NCBI GenBank assembly: GCA_022647565.1
Contig: JALCLA010000001.1
Coordinates: 620,001-684,000 of the forward strand
Source of the DNA: Chiayiivirga sp.
GTDB taxonomy: Bacteria > Pseudomonadota > Gammaproteobacteria > Xanthomonadales > Xanthomonadaceae
Length of the DNA: 64,000 nucleotides
Reading direction: 5' to 3'
In this document: positions 8,113 through 17,701 of the stretch, one piece after another
Numbering within the stretch: position 1 is the first letter of the stretch
Layout: every line of letters starts with the position of its first letter
Notes under the pieces: generated by a model
Told to the model about the DNA's origin: nothing
The model's database searches: none
Seen by the model: the letters and a program-made list of their open reading frames with translations, nothing else
Position numbers and translations under genes: made by a program

Positions 8113-9153
8113 CTACTCGCAGTCGGTCGCGGGCGGGGTGAACTCGAACGAGCGCCGCATCACGGCGCGGATGCGTTGCTCGCGTCCTTGTGGCGGCAAC
8201 ACCGATTCGGGGCGGAACAGTTCGGTCACGCGTCGATCGACCTCGGCCAACTGCGCGGGATCGAGTCGGGCGCGCGTCTGCTCCGCGGCGTTCTGCACTG
8301 GCGGCAGTTCGATGCCATAACGCTCCATCAGGGTCGAATAGATCAAGGAACGCGGTTCGTCGATCTGACGCAGCGGAGGAGTGCGCGGACCGTTGCGGCG
8401 GCCGTCGCCATGCACGCGCGCCAGCGCCACCACGGCGGTCAAATCGCCTTCGGCTGCGGCGTGTTCGAGCCAGGGCAGCGCCACCTGGCGGTACTGCTGC
8501 CACTGTTCCAGATCATTCACGAAGTAGCGCTGGTCCAGGGCCGGTTGCAACGCAGCCCACACCCGCAAGCGCGGATCCGCCTGCGCGGCCTGCAATTGCA
8601 GCGCAAAGGCCTGATCCAGCTGGGCAGCAGAGAGGTCGGTGCAGACCTGTTGCGCTCGGTCACGCTCTTCTTCCATGCGCGCCACCATGTCGATCATGCC
8701 CTCGCGCATGCGATCGTTGCGCGCCCCCGCGATCATCCGCGTTGCGTCGTTCGGCATCAGGCCCTCGCGCTCCGCGGCGCGCTGGCAGCGTTGCAGTTCC
8801 GTGGCCAGGCGGCAGGCGGCACGAGGATCGCCGCTTTGGGCGCGGGCCAGCAGTTCGTCGTAGTAGTCGGTCACCGCGGTATCCGGCGGCGGCAGCGGCT
8901 CGGGAGCGGGCGGAGGCGTCAGGGGTGCAGCGCCAGCGGACGCCGCTGTGCGCGGCTCGGCGGCCGGCAGGGTCGCCGCGACGCCGGGCGTGTTGGCCAC
9001 TGGCACGGAGTGCGGGCTCGACGCCAAGCCCGTGGCTGCCGGCCCGCGCGCCGCGTCCGACGCTGGCTCCTGCCGTCCCAACCACCAGCCCAGCCCCACG
9101 AGGGCCAGCGCCGTGACCAGCAGGAGCGGGATGAGCCGGGCGGGACGATGCAT
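8113..9153 (-). CDS. Membrane-anchored helical protein of unknown function
   Basis: 346 residues. One N-terminal membrane segment (about 8-25) is followed by an Ala/Pro-rich linker to about residue 90. The rest is helical, periplasmic and Ala/Arg-rich, with Sel1/TPR-like stretches such as A-R-A-Q-S-G-D-P-R-A-A-C-R-L-A and A-A-A-E-G-D-L-T-A-V-V-A-L-A. Two Cys may form a disulphide. No specific function recognised. Confidence 0.5.
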   Translation of the reverse strand: MHRPARLIPLLLVTALALVGLGWWLGRQEPASDAARGPAATGLASSPHSVPVANTPGVAATLPAAEPRTAASAGAAPLTPPPAPEPLPPPDTAVTDYYDELLARAQSGDPRAACRLATELQRCQRAAEREGLMPNDATRMIAGARNDRMREGMIDMVARMEEERDRAQQVCTDLSAAQLDQAFALQLQAAQADPRLRVWAALQPALDQRYFVNDLEQWQQYRQVALPWLEHAAAEGDLTAVVALARVHGDGRRNGPRTPPLRQIDEPRSLIYSTLMERYGIELPPVQNAAEQTRARLDPAQLAEVDRRVTELFRPESVLPPQGREQRIRAVMRRSFEFTPPATDCE

Positions 9154-9349
9154 GCGCAGGACCGAAGGGAAAGGGGTCGGCAGCGTAGCGAGACGGGTCC
9201 GGCCGCGACAAGGTGCACGGCACGCACGCCTTTGTCACAGGATGTGTCCCCTCCCGGCCCGATCCGCCGTTCTTTCCTGCACCACTGGCCCTGCGACCGT
9301 CCCGTGTCGGGAATCCGGGCAAGGCCGAGGTCTACATCGAGGGATGGCC

Positions 9350-12300
9350 ATGAAACCCCTTCCGCGGATTGCGCTCCTGACCTTGCTGGCCACGATGGGG
9401 TCGGCCCACGCGGCCACCTACACGGTCAAAAGCAATGGTTCGGGCGGCGATCCCAACACCAACGACACCACCTGCAGTTCGGTGGCGCCAGCCAATGCCG
9501 ACACCTGCACCCTGCGCGCGGCGATCGAGCAGGGCAATGCCAAAGCCGGGCCGCACACCATCAAGTTCGACAACGCCGTCACCAAGGTCACGCTTTCGGC
9601 CAGCCTGCCGACCGTGCTGGCGCCAGTCACGCTCGATGGCACCGTGACCAATGCCGCCAGCGGCGGACGGGTCGAGATCGACGGCGCCATGGTCAACGGG
9701 TGCTTCTCGTTGAGCGATGGCAATACTGCCGTCAATCCCAATGGCGCGCGCGGTTCGACCGTGAAGAACTTCGTGGTACGGCGCTGCCAAGGCAACGGCA
9801 TCAGCCTGTCGGGGCACGGTTACACCGTGACCGGCAACCGGGTCGGCACCAATCCGGGCGCGACCTCCGGTTCCAGCGCCAGCGACGCCAATAGTGGTAC
9901 CGGCATCTCCGTGAGCGGCACCATTCCGGTGCCGGGTTCGTTGCCGGCCGGCGCGCAGCTGGCTTCGCTCATCTCCACCCTGCCGCAGTCCTTCGCCGGG
10001 GTGCAGGCCCTGGCCGAGTCATTGAAGGCGGCGCTCACCGTGGTGGCGATGCCGAACGTGATCGCCGGCAACGTGGTGTCGGGCAACAGCGGCATCGGCA
10101 TCGAGATCTTCGGCCAGAGCACGGTCAACAACATCGTCTCGGGCAACATCGTCGGCCTCAGCCAGGATGGCTTGTCCGCCGTTCCCAACGGCCGCGGCCC
10201 GGGCGGTCCGGCCAACAAGGCCGGCATCCGCGTCACCAGCACTGCCTGGGGCAATTTCATCGGGCCGGGCAACATCGTCAGCGGCAACCTGGGCGATGGC
10301 ATCACCATCGACACCGGGTCGGTGATCCTGCCCAACTTCGTCGCCGGCAACCTGGTCGGGCTTGGCAGCGCGCCGGTGGCCAGCGTCGGCAACGCCGAGA
10401 GCGGCGTCTTCGTCGACGCGCGCCTCAATGGCAACAATGACGCCGGCTTCAACAATCCGACCGGGCTCTCCGCCATCATCGGCCCGGCCAACACCATCAG
10501 CGACAACAAGGCCGAGCCGCCTTCGTCCGACCTCGACGTGGAAGGCGGTGACACCGCCGGCGGCCTGCTCACCAGCGGCAACTCCGATCGCATCAAGATC
10601 TTCGCCAACGTGGTGGGCCTCGCCACCTTCCCGGCCGGCGCCACGCCGCTCGGGCAGTTGCAATACGGCAATGTCGGCAACGGCATGATCATCACCGGCA
10701 CGCGGCACAGCCTCGAGAAGAACCTGGTGCTGGCCAATGGTCGCCATGGCGTGCTGCTGCGCGGCGGCACCGGCCATGTGATCCGCGGCAACTACATCGG
10801 CGTGTCGGTGCCGACCGGCCTCAGCCCCTTCATCAATCTCGGCAACGGCGGTGATGGCATCCACATCATCAACTCGGGCAGCACCGCGATCGGCGGTACC
10901 GGCGCCAATGACGCCAACTTCATCGCCGCGAATGGCCGCCATGGCATCGCGCTGCGCGGCAGCAACGCCTGGGCCAACCTGATCACGCGCAACCGCATCT
11001 ACGGCAACGCCAGGACGGTCGGCGCCGGCATCGGCATCGATCTGGAGAATCCGACCAACGCGCCGGACGACCTGGATCGGGTCGAGAATCCGAGCACCAA
11101 CTACGCCAACCACGATCAGCATCGTCCCTCGATCTGCGGCGGCGCGAACGACCCGCCGGCCTGCGCCGGTGCCGATGCGCCCGTCGGTCCCGGATCGGGT
11201 GGCAGTGGCACGTCGGTTCAGTGGACGATCACGACGCGGCCCAACGCCAGCAACACGATCCGGGTCGAGTTCTTCGCCAATGCCGCGGACGGTTCGGACC
11301 AGACCTACCTTGGCGAGAAACTGATCAGCACCGATGCGAACGGCCGCCCCACCGGCGGTGGTTGCAGCGCCGGCCTGTGCACCAGTTCGGTGGGTGGTTC
11401 GACCGGCACGGCCGGCATGCAGATCGTCGCTACCGCAACCGACCTCACGCTCGCCGACGTGCCGCCGACCAACGACCAACCGCCGGTGCCGAACAGTGCG
11501 TCCAACAACACCTCGGAGTTCTCCGACGTGGCCAGCGCTACGCCCCGACTGGAGATCACCACGCAACCGCCCCTGCCGCCCGGGGATACCGACGTACCGT
11601 ATGCCGGCGTCACCTTTGCCGCCACCGGCGGCAGCGGCACCTATGTCGACTGGGACGTGAGCAATGGCACCTTGCCCAACGGGCTCTCGCTCGCCGCCGG
11701 TACCGGCGTGCTGAGTGGCACGCCCACGGTCGCCAACACCTTCAATTTCACCGTGCAGGTCACCGACAGCGCCGGTGCCGAAGCCACCGCGGCCTACGCG
11801 ATCACCGTGGCCCTGTCGCCGCCGTTGATGATCACCACGGCTTCGCCGCTGGCGGCGGGCACGGTGGGTGTCGCCTACGGCCCGCTGAATTTCGCGGCCA
11901 GCGGTGGCAACGGCGCGGCCGGTAACTGGCAGATCCAGAGTGGCGACTTGCCAGCTGGCTTGAGTTTGTCCACCGCCGGCGTGCTGAGCGGCACGCCGAC
12001 GCAAGTGGGCACCTACGAGTTCAACGTCCGCACCACCGACCAGCAGCCCACCACGGTGGTGAAGGCGTTCTCGCTCACCATCGCGCCAGCACCGGTGCCG
12101 CTGGCGATCAGCACCGTCAGCCCGCTGCCCGATGCCACGGCCACGGTCACCTATGCCACCCAGACGTTTGCTGCCACCGGCGGCAGCGGCATCTACACCG
12201 CATGGGCGGTGACGGCCGGCAGCTTGCCGGACGGGCTCTCGCTGGGGGCTACCAACGGCCAGTTGTCGGGCAAGCCCACGACGGCCGGTGCCTACAATTT

Positions 12301-13786
12301 CAGCGTGCGCGTCACCGATAGCAGCGCAGCCACCGCGACCAAGGCCTTTGCCCTGAACGTCAACGCCGCGCCGCCGCCGCCGCCGACCGAACCTGTCTTC
12401 ACGGCCACGCCGTCCGACATCGATTTTGGCGAGGTCACCGTGGGTCGCACCGCGTTCGCCAACGTACGCCTGACCAATCGCTCCACCAGCAGCAACTACA
12501 CACCGCGCCTGACCCAGCCGCCCGCCAACAGCGGTTTTTCGGTCGACTACGGGACCTGCGACGACGCAGCCGGCGATCCGATCACGCTGATGCCGAACCA
12601 GTTCTGCACCATGATGGTGGCCTTCACGCCCACCGCTTCGGACGGGGCGCAGTTCTCTTCCAGCAGCCGTGTTTGTCGCACGGCACTGATCAGTGGCAAT
12701 TGCCTGTTCATCATTGGCCAGCCCTCACCCGTCCTGGCGCGCCTGACCTATCGCGGCACCGGCGGCGGCACCCTGGCGCAGGTGGCTCCCACCACGATCG
12801 ACTTCGGCGCGCAGGTGCTGGGTTCCAGCACCGATGTAGTGGTGACCCTCACCAATCCCACGGACGTGAACCTGTCCTACGGCGGCTCCTTGCCACCGGT
12901 GTTCAGCAACCCGAACCAGTTCAGCCTGCAGGCCAACAGTTGCATCTTCGGCATCGTCACGCCGTCGACGCCTTGCCAGTTGACCTTCCGCTATGCCCCC
13001 GTGGTGCAGGGCCCGGCCGAGTCTTCGACCCGTATCACCCTGACCCAACTCGGCTCGGGCATCACCGAGCCCTACGACATCGTGTTGCGCGGCAGCGGCG
13101 TGCCTGCCGGCGATCCGATCCGTCCGTCCCCCGTGGTGCTGGATTTCGGCATGGTCAACATCGGCGAGGTGGTGCTGATCCCGGTGGTGACGCGCAACCT
13201 GACGGCAGCGCCCATCACCATCACCGCGGCACCGTTCAACGCCGACGAGACCACCTGGAGCCGATTCACGTTCTTTGGTTGCGCCAATCCGATCGATCCC
13301 AATGCGACCGAGGACTGCACCTGGATTTATGGCTTCAGTCCGAAGGTGGCGGGCGACTACGCCACCAACAGCGAGATCATCAGCACCGATGGGGGTGGCC
13401 AGACCTTTGCCGTGCCGCTGTCGCTGTCGGGTGTGGGTGTGGGATCGCTGGTGCAGGTCACGCCGAAGGTGCTCGACGTCGGCCAGGTCAATCTCGGCGA
13501 CATCGGGCGCGGCTTCGTGACCATCACCAACACCAGTGCCGACGAGCTGACCCTGAGCTTCTCCGGCGCGTTCCCGTTCTCCCAGTCCGACACCTGCGCC
13601 GCCACCCTGGCTGCCGACGCGAGCTGCACGATTACCTATGCCCTCAGTGGCGACGGCGATCCGCTCGGCCCGGTGGCAAGCCAGGCCACGCTCCTGTTCG
13701 ATGCCGGCAGCGGCCTGAGCGAGAGCGTCACCATCGACCTGAGCGGCAACCTGATCAACGTGATGTTCCGCGACGGTTTCGAGTAG
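9350..13786 (+). CDS. Giant secreted protein: CSLREA-type N-terminus, beta-helix, Ig and ASH domains, DGFE C-terminus
   Basis: 1478 residues. ATG 9350 is preferred (GAGGG at 9339-9343) over ATG 9344. A signal peptide ends at G-S-A-H-A. The N-terminus carries the CSLREA-like segment D-T-C-T-L-R-A-A-I-E-Q-G-N. A long right-handed beta-helix follows to about residue 600, with many N-x-I-x-G-N rungs. Next come three putative Ig (He_PIG) repeats, each with L-P-x-G-L-S-L...L-S-G-x-P-T. Four choice-of-anchor D/ASH repeats (x-D-F-G-x-V-x-x-G) follow, and the C-terminus is M-F-R-D-G-F-E. This is an adhesin-like surface or extracellular protein, monocistronic. The DGFE ending may be a sorting or secretion signal. 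Confidence 0.8.
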   Translation: MKPLPRIALLTLLATMGSAHAATYTVKSNGSGGDPNTNDTTCSSVAPANADTCTLRAAIEQGNAKAGPHTIKFDNAVTKVTLSASLPTVLAPVTLDGTVTNAASGGRVEIDGAMVNGCFSLSDGNTAVNPNGARGSTVKNFVVRRCQGNGISLSGHGYTVTGNRVGTNPGATSGSSASDANSGTGISVSGTIPVPGSLPAGAQLASLISTLPQSFAGVQALAESLKAALTVVAMPNVIAGNVVSGNSGIGIEIFGQSTVNNIVSGNIVGLSQDGLSAVPNGRGPGGPANKAGIRVTSTAWGNFIGPGNIVSGNLGDGITIDTGSVILPNFVAGNLVGLGSAPVASVGNAESGVFVDARLNGNNDAGFNNPTGLSAIIGPANTISDNKAEPPSSDLDVEGGDTAGGLLTSGNSDRIKIFANVVGLATFPAGATPLGQLQYGNVGNGMIITGTRHSLEKNLVLANGRHGVLLRGGTGHVIRGNYIGVSVPTGLSPFINLGNGGDGIHIINSGSTAIGGTGANDANFIAANGRHGIALRGSNAWANLITRNRIYGNARTVGAGIGIDLENPTNAPDDLDRVENPSTNYANHDQHRPSICGGANDPPACAGADAPVGPGSGGSGTSVQWTITTRPNASNTIRVEFFANAADGSDQTYLGEKLISTDANGRPTGGGCSAGLCTSSVGGSTGTAGMQIVATATDLTLADVPPTNDQPPVPNSASNNTSEFSDVASATPRLEITTQPPLPPGDTDVPYAGVTFAATGGSGTYVDWDVSNGTLPNGLSLAAGTGVLSGTPTVANTFNFTVQVTDSAGAEATAAYAITVALSPPLMITTASPLAAGTVGVAYGPLNFAASGGNGAAGNWQIQSGDLPAGLSLSTAGVLSGTPTQVGTYEFNVRTTDQQPTTVVKAFSLTIAPAPVPLAISTVSPLPDATATVTYATQTFAATGGSGIYTAWAVTAGSLPDGLSLGATNGQLSGKPTTAGAYNFSVRVTDSSAATATKAFALNVNAAPPPPPTEPVFTATPSDIDFGEVTVGRTAFANVRLTNRSTSSNYTPRLTQPPANSGFSVDYGTCDDAAGDPITLMPNQFCTMMVAFTPTASDGAQFSSSSRVCRTALISGNCLFIIGQPSPVLARLTYRGTGGGTLAQVAPTTIDFGAQVLGSSTDVVVTLTNPTDVNLSYGGSLPPVFSNPNQFSLQANSCIFGIVTPSTPCQLTFRYAPVVQGPAESSTRITLTQLGSGITEPYDIVLRGSGVPAGDPIRPSPVVLDFGMVNIGEVVLIPVVTRNLTAAPITITAAPFNADETTWSRFTFFGCANPIDPNATEDCTWIYGFSPKVAGDYATNSEIISTDGGGQTFAVPLSLSGVGVGSLVQVTPKVLDVGQVNLGDIGRGFVTITNTSADELTLSFSGAFPFSQSDTCAATLAADASCTITYALSGDGDPLGPVASQATLLFDAGSGLSESVTIDLSGNLINVMFRDGFE

Positions 13787-13904
13787 TCCGTGCCGGAAGC
13801 GTGTCGCCGCCCGGCGCGGCGGCACGCCCCGGGCCGTCGCACCGCTTGCGGCTCGCCACCCCGGGGTTCGTGCCAGACTGCGGCTCCTCGCACGGAGCCG
13901 CTGC

Positions 13905-15248
13905 ATGTCCGATCCCGCATCGCCCACGTCGGCAGCAAGATCATCCAACGCCCGCGGCGGCGACGCCGTCCTGCTGCGCGCAGTCGGGACCTTCGCCCTC
14001 ACCGCGGCGGTGATCAACGTCATCGTCGGCGGCGGAATCTTCCGCATGCCGGCGGCACTCTCGGCCCAGATGGGCGCGGCCGCGCCGCTGGCGCTGGTGG
14101 CTGGTGCCCTGGCCATCGTGCCGATTGCCTTGTGCTTTGCGGCGGTGGGCAGTCGGGTGCAGGTGACGGGCGGGCCCTACAGTTATCTCAGCGTCACCTT
14201 CGGGCCGTTCGCCGGTTTCCTTGGCGGCGCCCTGATGTGGATCAGCAACTTCACCTCCAGTGCCGGCGTTGCAGCGGCCCTGTCGGTGCAGGTGGCGAAC
14301 CTGGTGCCTGCGCTCGCGCCACCGCTGCCACGAGCGCTGCTGCTGGCCGCCGTGTACGGCCTCCTGTTTGCGCTCAATGCGCATGGCGTGAAGCTCGGCG
14401 CACGCACCATCACCGCGCTCGCGGCCCTGAAGCTGACTCCGCTGTTCGCGCTCGCCGGAATCGGACTGTTCTTCGTCGACTGGTCGCAGGTGAGCTTCGT
14501 ACCGGGCGACGTGCCATCACTCAACGCGCTGGGCGCGTCCATGGTGCTGGTGATGTTCGCCTACTCGGGCATGGAAACGGCGCTGGTGCCGTCCGGCGAG
14601 ATCAATAATCCGGCGCGCAGCGTGCCGCGCGCCACCCTGGCGGCGATTGCGCTCGTGGTGCTGCTCTACCTTGCCTTGCAGATCGTCGGACAGGGCGTGC
14701 TGGGTTCGGCTCTGGGCAGCAGCGGCGTGCCGGTGGCCGATACCGCCGGCGCACTCTGGCCGCAGGCTCGCACGCTCTTGCTGGTGACCGCCTGCGTGTC
14801 GATGGTCGGGTTCCTGATGGGCAACCTGTTCGGCACCTCGCGGCTGGTGTTCGCGCTGGGCCGCGATGGCTACCTGCCGCGGCGCTTCGCCAGCGTCAGC
14901 GCAACCCGGCGCGTGCCGCTATGGGCGCTGTCGGCACACGCGCTGCTGGCTTGCACCCTGGCGATCGTCGGTAACTTCGAAGCCCTGGCCCTGGTGTCGG
15001 GCGGCGCGATCTGCCTGGTCTACGCGCTGGTCAGCCTGGCGGCCTGGCGGGCGCAATCGCGGGACCTGCGCGAGCGTGGCGATCGCCCGTTCACGCTGGC
15101 GGGCGGCGCGCTGATCCCGATGCTCGCGATGGCGGCCATGCTGGCGATCCTCGCCACGCTCAGTGCGCAAGAATGGCTGGCGATCGGCACGGCACTGGCG
15201 GTGCTGGTGGTGGTGTACGCCTTGCTCAGGCAGCGTCGCGCCGGCTGA
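13905..15248 (+). CDS. APC-family amino acid permease
   Basis: 447 residues, about 12 membrane segments. The first helix carries the APC substrate-site signature N-V-I-V-G-G-G-I-F-R-M-P, where the backbone of the unwound helix binds the amino acid. Other APC features are G-G-P-Y-S-Y-L and F-A-Y-S-G-M-E-T-A. It transports an amino acid or polyamine by proton symport or exchange; the substrate cannot be read. It stands alone. Confidence 0.82.
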   Translation: MSDPASPTSAARSSNARGGDAVLLRAVGTFALTAAVINVIVGGGIFRMPAALSAQMGAAAPLALVAGALAIVPIALCFAAVGSRVQVTGGPYSYLSVTFGPFAGFLGGALMWISNFTSSAGVAAALSVQVANLVPALAPPLPRALLLAAVYGLLFALNAHGVKLGARTITALAALKLTPLFALAGIGLFFVDWSQVSFVPGDVPSLNALGASMVLVMFAYSGMETALVPSGEINNPARSVPRATLAAIALVVLLYLALQIVGQGVLGSALGSSGVPVADTAGALWPQARTLLLVTACVSMVGFLMGNLFGTSRLVFALGRDGYLPRRFASVSATRRVPLWALSAHALLACTLAIVGNFEALALVSGGAICLVYALVSLAAWRAQSRDLRERGDRPFTLAGGALIPMLAMAAMLAILATLSAQEWLAIGTALAVLVVVYALLRQRRAG

Positions 15249-15298
15249 GTGGCGGCCTTCCCGGCAGCGTGATGCGCGCGCCGCGCGAATGATGCCGC

Positions 15299-15304
15299 TA
15301 GAAT
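15299..15304 (+). promoter_or_regulatory. Possible -10 box for the zinc-finger SDR gene
   Basis: TAGAAT in GCTAGAAT, about 94 bp before the ATG at 15398. The same GCTAGAAT octamer precedes the SPOR gene and tRNA-Thr. I see no good -35. Confidence 0.35.
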
Positions 15305-15397
15305 TCGCGACCCGCTCGCCGCTGCGGCGGCTGCGCCGGCCTTTGCCTGCAAGCACGCCTCCCGCATCCGGCCGCCCCTTCCCGCCTGTTGATCCCG

Positions 15398-16951
15398 ATG
15401 CCGATTGCCCCTTCCCCCGAACCGCATGACGATCTCGGCGAGCGCGTGCGCGCCGCCGCCGACCTCATCATCTCGATCGCCGCCGATGCGACGCTGCGCG
15501 CCGCGTTGCCCGAAGTCGACCTGAAGCGCCTGAAGGAAGCGGTCAGCCGCTTCCACCACCCGGACCCGATCAACCACCGCGCGGCGCGGCGCGAGCGCAA
15601 GCGCGCGCGCACTGCGGAGAAGAACCGGCTCGACGATGCGACGCTCGACCAGACCGGCATCCGGGTGCTGCGACGCAAGCCGGTGTTCACCACGCCGAAC
15701 TGCTTTCCCCCGGCGGGCCACATCGCTGGCCCGGATACGATGGAGGCCGAAGCGCCGCGTGAATCGGTCGAGCCGCAGCACTGCTATGTCTGCAAGCAGA
15801 AGTATTCGCGCATCCACCACTTCTACGACCAACTCTGCCCGGAATGCGCCGAGTTCAACTTCCGCAAGCGCAGCCAGAGCGCCGACTTGCGCGGGCGCGT
15901 GGCCCTGCTCACCGGCGGACGGGTGAAGATCGGCTACCAGGCCGGCCTGAAACTGCTGCGTGCCGGCGCCCACCTGATCGTCACGACGCGCTTTGCGCGC
16001 GACTCGGCCCAGCGCTACGCCGCCGAACCGGATTTCGACGCGTGGCGCGACCGGCTGGAGATCTTCGGCCTCGACCTGCGCCACACACCGAGTGTCGAGG
16101 CCTTCTGCCAGACCTTGCTGGCAACGCGCACGCGATTGGATTTCATCATCAACAACGCATGCCAGACCGTGCGCCGACCGCCCGAGTTCTATGCCCACAT
16201 GATGGCGGCCGAAGTCGCCTCGGCCGACGGCTTGCCCGAGACGGTGCGCGCCTTGGTCGGGCGCTACGAGGGCCTGCGCGGCGCCGACCTGTTGCCCGAT
16301 GGCAAGGCCCTGATGGCCGACCCGGCGCTGCACCCTGCGCCCGGCCTCGTGCACGCAGCGGCGCTGTCGCAGGTGCCCTTGCTGGCCGACGAACTGGTCA
16401 GCCAGTCGCACTTGTTCCCGCAGGGCCGGCTCGACCAGGACTTGCAGCAGGTCGACCTGCGCGGGCGCAATTCATGGCGCCTGCTGCTGGCGGAGGTGCC
16501 GACGGTGGAGCTGCTGGAGGTACAGCTCGTGAACGCAATCGCGCCCTTCATCATCAACGCTCGACTCAAGCCCCTGCTGCTCGCCACGCCCGAACGCGAC
16601 AAGCACATCGTCAACGTGTCGGCGGTCGAAGGCCAGTTCTATCGGAATTTCAAGACCACGCGCCATCCGCACACGAACATGGCGAAGGCCGCGCTCAACA
16701 TGATGACGCGCACCGCCGCCACCGATTACCACGGCGACGGCATCCACATGAACAGCGTCGACACCGGCTGGGTGACCGACGAAGACCCGGTGGAGCTGGC
16801 CGCGCGCAAGCAGCGGGAAGAACGCTTCCACCCGCCGCTCGACATCGTCGATGGCGCGGCTCGCATCGTCGATCCGATCATCGACGGCTTCAACACCGGC
16901 AACCACGTCTGGGGCCAGTTCCTGAAGGACTACCGCCCAACCGACTGGTAA
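15398..16951 (+). CDS. SDR-family oxidoreductase with N-terminal zinc finger and non-canonical active site
   Basis: 517 residues from ATG 15398, about twice the classical SDR length. Residues 1-165 are an extra domain with a Lys/Arg-rich helix and a four-Cys finger, C-Y-V-C ... C-P-E-C. The Rossmann fold starts at V-A-L-L-T-G-G-R-V-K-I-G-Y-Q (TGxxxxxG). The F-I-I-N-N-A-C-Q-T motif is present. The catalytic region reads I-V-N-V-S-A-V-E-G then P-H-T-N-M-A-K-A-A: the YxxxK motif is TxxxK, so the catalytic Tyr is absent while Ser and Lys remain. Substrate unknown. It could bind NAD(P) without classical dehydrogenase chemistry. Confidence 0.7.
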   Translation: MPIAPSPEPHDDLGERVRAAADLIISIAADATLRAALPEVDLKRLKEAVSRFHHPDPINHRAARRERKRARTAEKNRLDDATLDQTGIRVLRRKPVFTTPNCFPPAGHIAGPDTMEAEAPRESVEPQHCYVCKQKYSRIHHFYDQLCPECAEFNFRKRSQSADLRGRVALLTGGRVKIGYQAGLKLLRAGAHLIVTTRFARDSAQRYAAEPDFDAWRDRLEIFGLDLRHTPSVEAFCQTLLATRTRLDFIINNACQTVRRPPEFYAHMMAAEVASADGLPETVRALVGRYEGLRGADLLPDGKALMADPALHPAPGLVHAAALSQVPLLADELVSQSHLFPQGRLDQDLQQVDLRGRNSWRLLLAEVPTVELLEVQLVNAIAPFIINARLKPLLLATPERDKHIVNVSAVEGQFYRNFKTTRHPHTNMAKAALNMMTRTAATDYHGDGIHMNSVDTGWVTDEDPVELAARKQREERFHPPLDIVDGAARIVDPIIDGFNTGNHVWGQFLKDYRPTDW

Positions 16952-16969
16952 GCGGCGCGCCGCCCGGCC

Positions 16970-17563
16970 TCAGCCTTGATCCAGTTCGTGATGGATCAGC
17001 ACCACGCACTGCGAAGCGAACAACATCTTCGATCCGAGCGAGACCCGGGTTGCGCCGAGGCGTTCCAGGCCGTGCAGGGTGTTCTTCGGCATCGGGAGGT
17101 GATCGGTCAGCAGGAAGCAGGGTGCGGCACCGAACGTCTGTTCGCGCATCGACACGCCCTTGCGGTCCATCAGGTACAAGGCGTGGTCCGTGGCCAGCTC
17201 CGCCGCCAGACGCTCGAAGCTGACGGTACGCACGGTGATGCCGGATTCCACCGCGCGGCTCTCCTCCTTGCCCATGCCGCGCGACGCATCGAGCGCCTTG
17301 GCCACCTTGCCGAGCCAGGCCTGCTCATGGAAGCCGCCCAGCTCGTGCATCGCATTGCTGTCGAAGCGGATCGTGCGCGAGTAGTCCGCACTGCTCTCCA
17401 GCACCAGATAAACCACCACGTCGGCGCGATGCGACTGCGCCACGAAGATCGCATTCATCAGCGTGTGTGCCAGGATCTCGACGTGCGCCGCGGTGCCGAC
17501 CGCGGCCAGCAACTGGCGGCTGTCGGTGGGCGCAGAACGAGCGCGGAGCACGAAGGTTCGCAC
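16970..17563 (-). CDS. trmY: tRNA (pseudouridine-54-N1)-methyltransferase family protein TrmY
   Basis: 197 residues from GTG 17563, giving V-R-T-F-V-L-R-A-R, the usual start of the family. TrmY (COG1901, SPOUT superfamily) methylates pseudouridine 54 in archaeal tRNA. The SPOUT knot region includes A-V-V-V-Y-L-V-L-E-S-S and, near the C-terminus, F-L-L-T-D-H-L-P-M-P-K-N-T and K-M-L-F-A-S-Q-C-V-V-L-I-H-H-E-L-D. Most bacteria make m5U54 by TrmA and lack this protein, so the bacterial substrate is uncertain. It is convergent with the SDR gene. Confidence 0.8.
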   Translation of the reverse strand: MRTFVLRARSAPTDSRQLLAAVGTAAHVEILAHTLMNAIFVAQSHRADVVVYLVLESSADYSRTIRFDSNAMHELGGFHEQAWLGKVAKALDASRGMGKEESRAVESGITVRTVSFERLAAELATDHALYLMDRKGVSMREQTFGAAPCFLLTDHLPMPKNTLHGLERLGATRVSLGSKMLFASQCVVLIHHELDQG

Positions 17564-17667
17564 GGCAGGCAAGCTCGAGGGCGGGCGAGGAGGGCGCCCA
17601 TTGTTCCGTGCCGCGCGGCTTTCGTCGACTGTGTTCCGCGTCGGGCCGATCGTGCCCGGACAACAAC

Positions 17668-17673
17668 TACAAT
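17668..17673 (+). promoter_or_regulatory. Possible -10 box for yaeQ
   Basis: TACAAT, 28 bp before the yaeQ ATG. No convincing -35. Confidence 0.35.
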
Positions 17674-17701
17674 GCCGCATCCTTTCCGTGCGGATCGAGA
17701 G

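Noticed and set aside
8095..9349. Long plus-strand frames before the giant secreted protein
   Set aside because: They run antisense to the 8113-9153 gene; the signal peptide and ribosome site fix the start at 9350.
10019..12004. 661-codon open frame on the minus strand within the giant secreted-protein gene
   Set aside because: Shadow of the GC-rich plus-strand gene: composition is Arg/Gly/Ala/His-biased, with no domain and no ribosome site.
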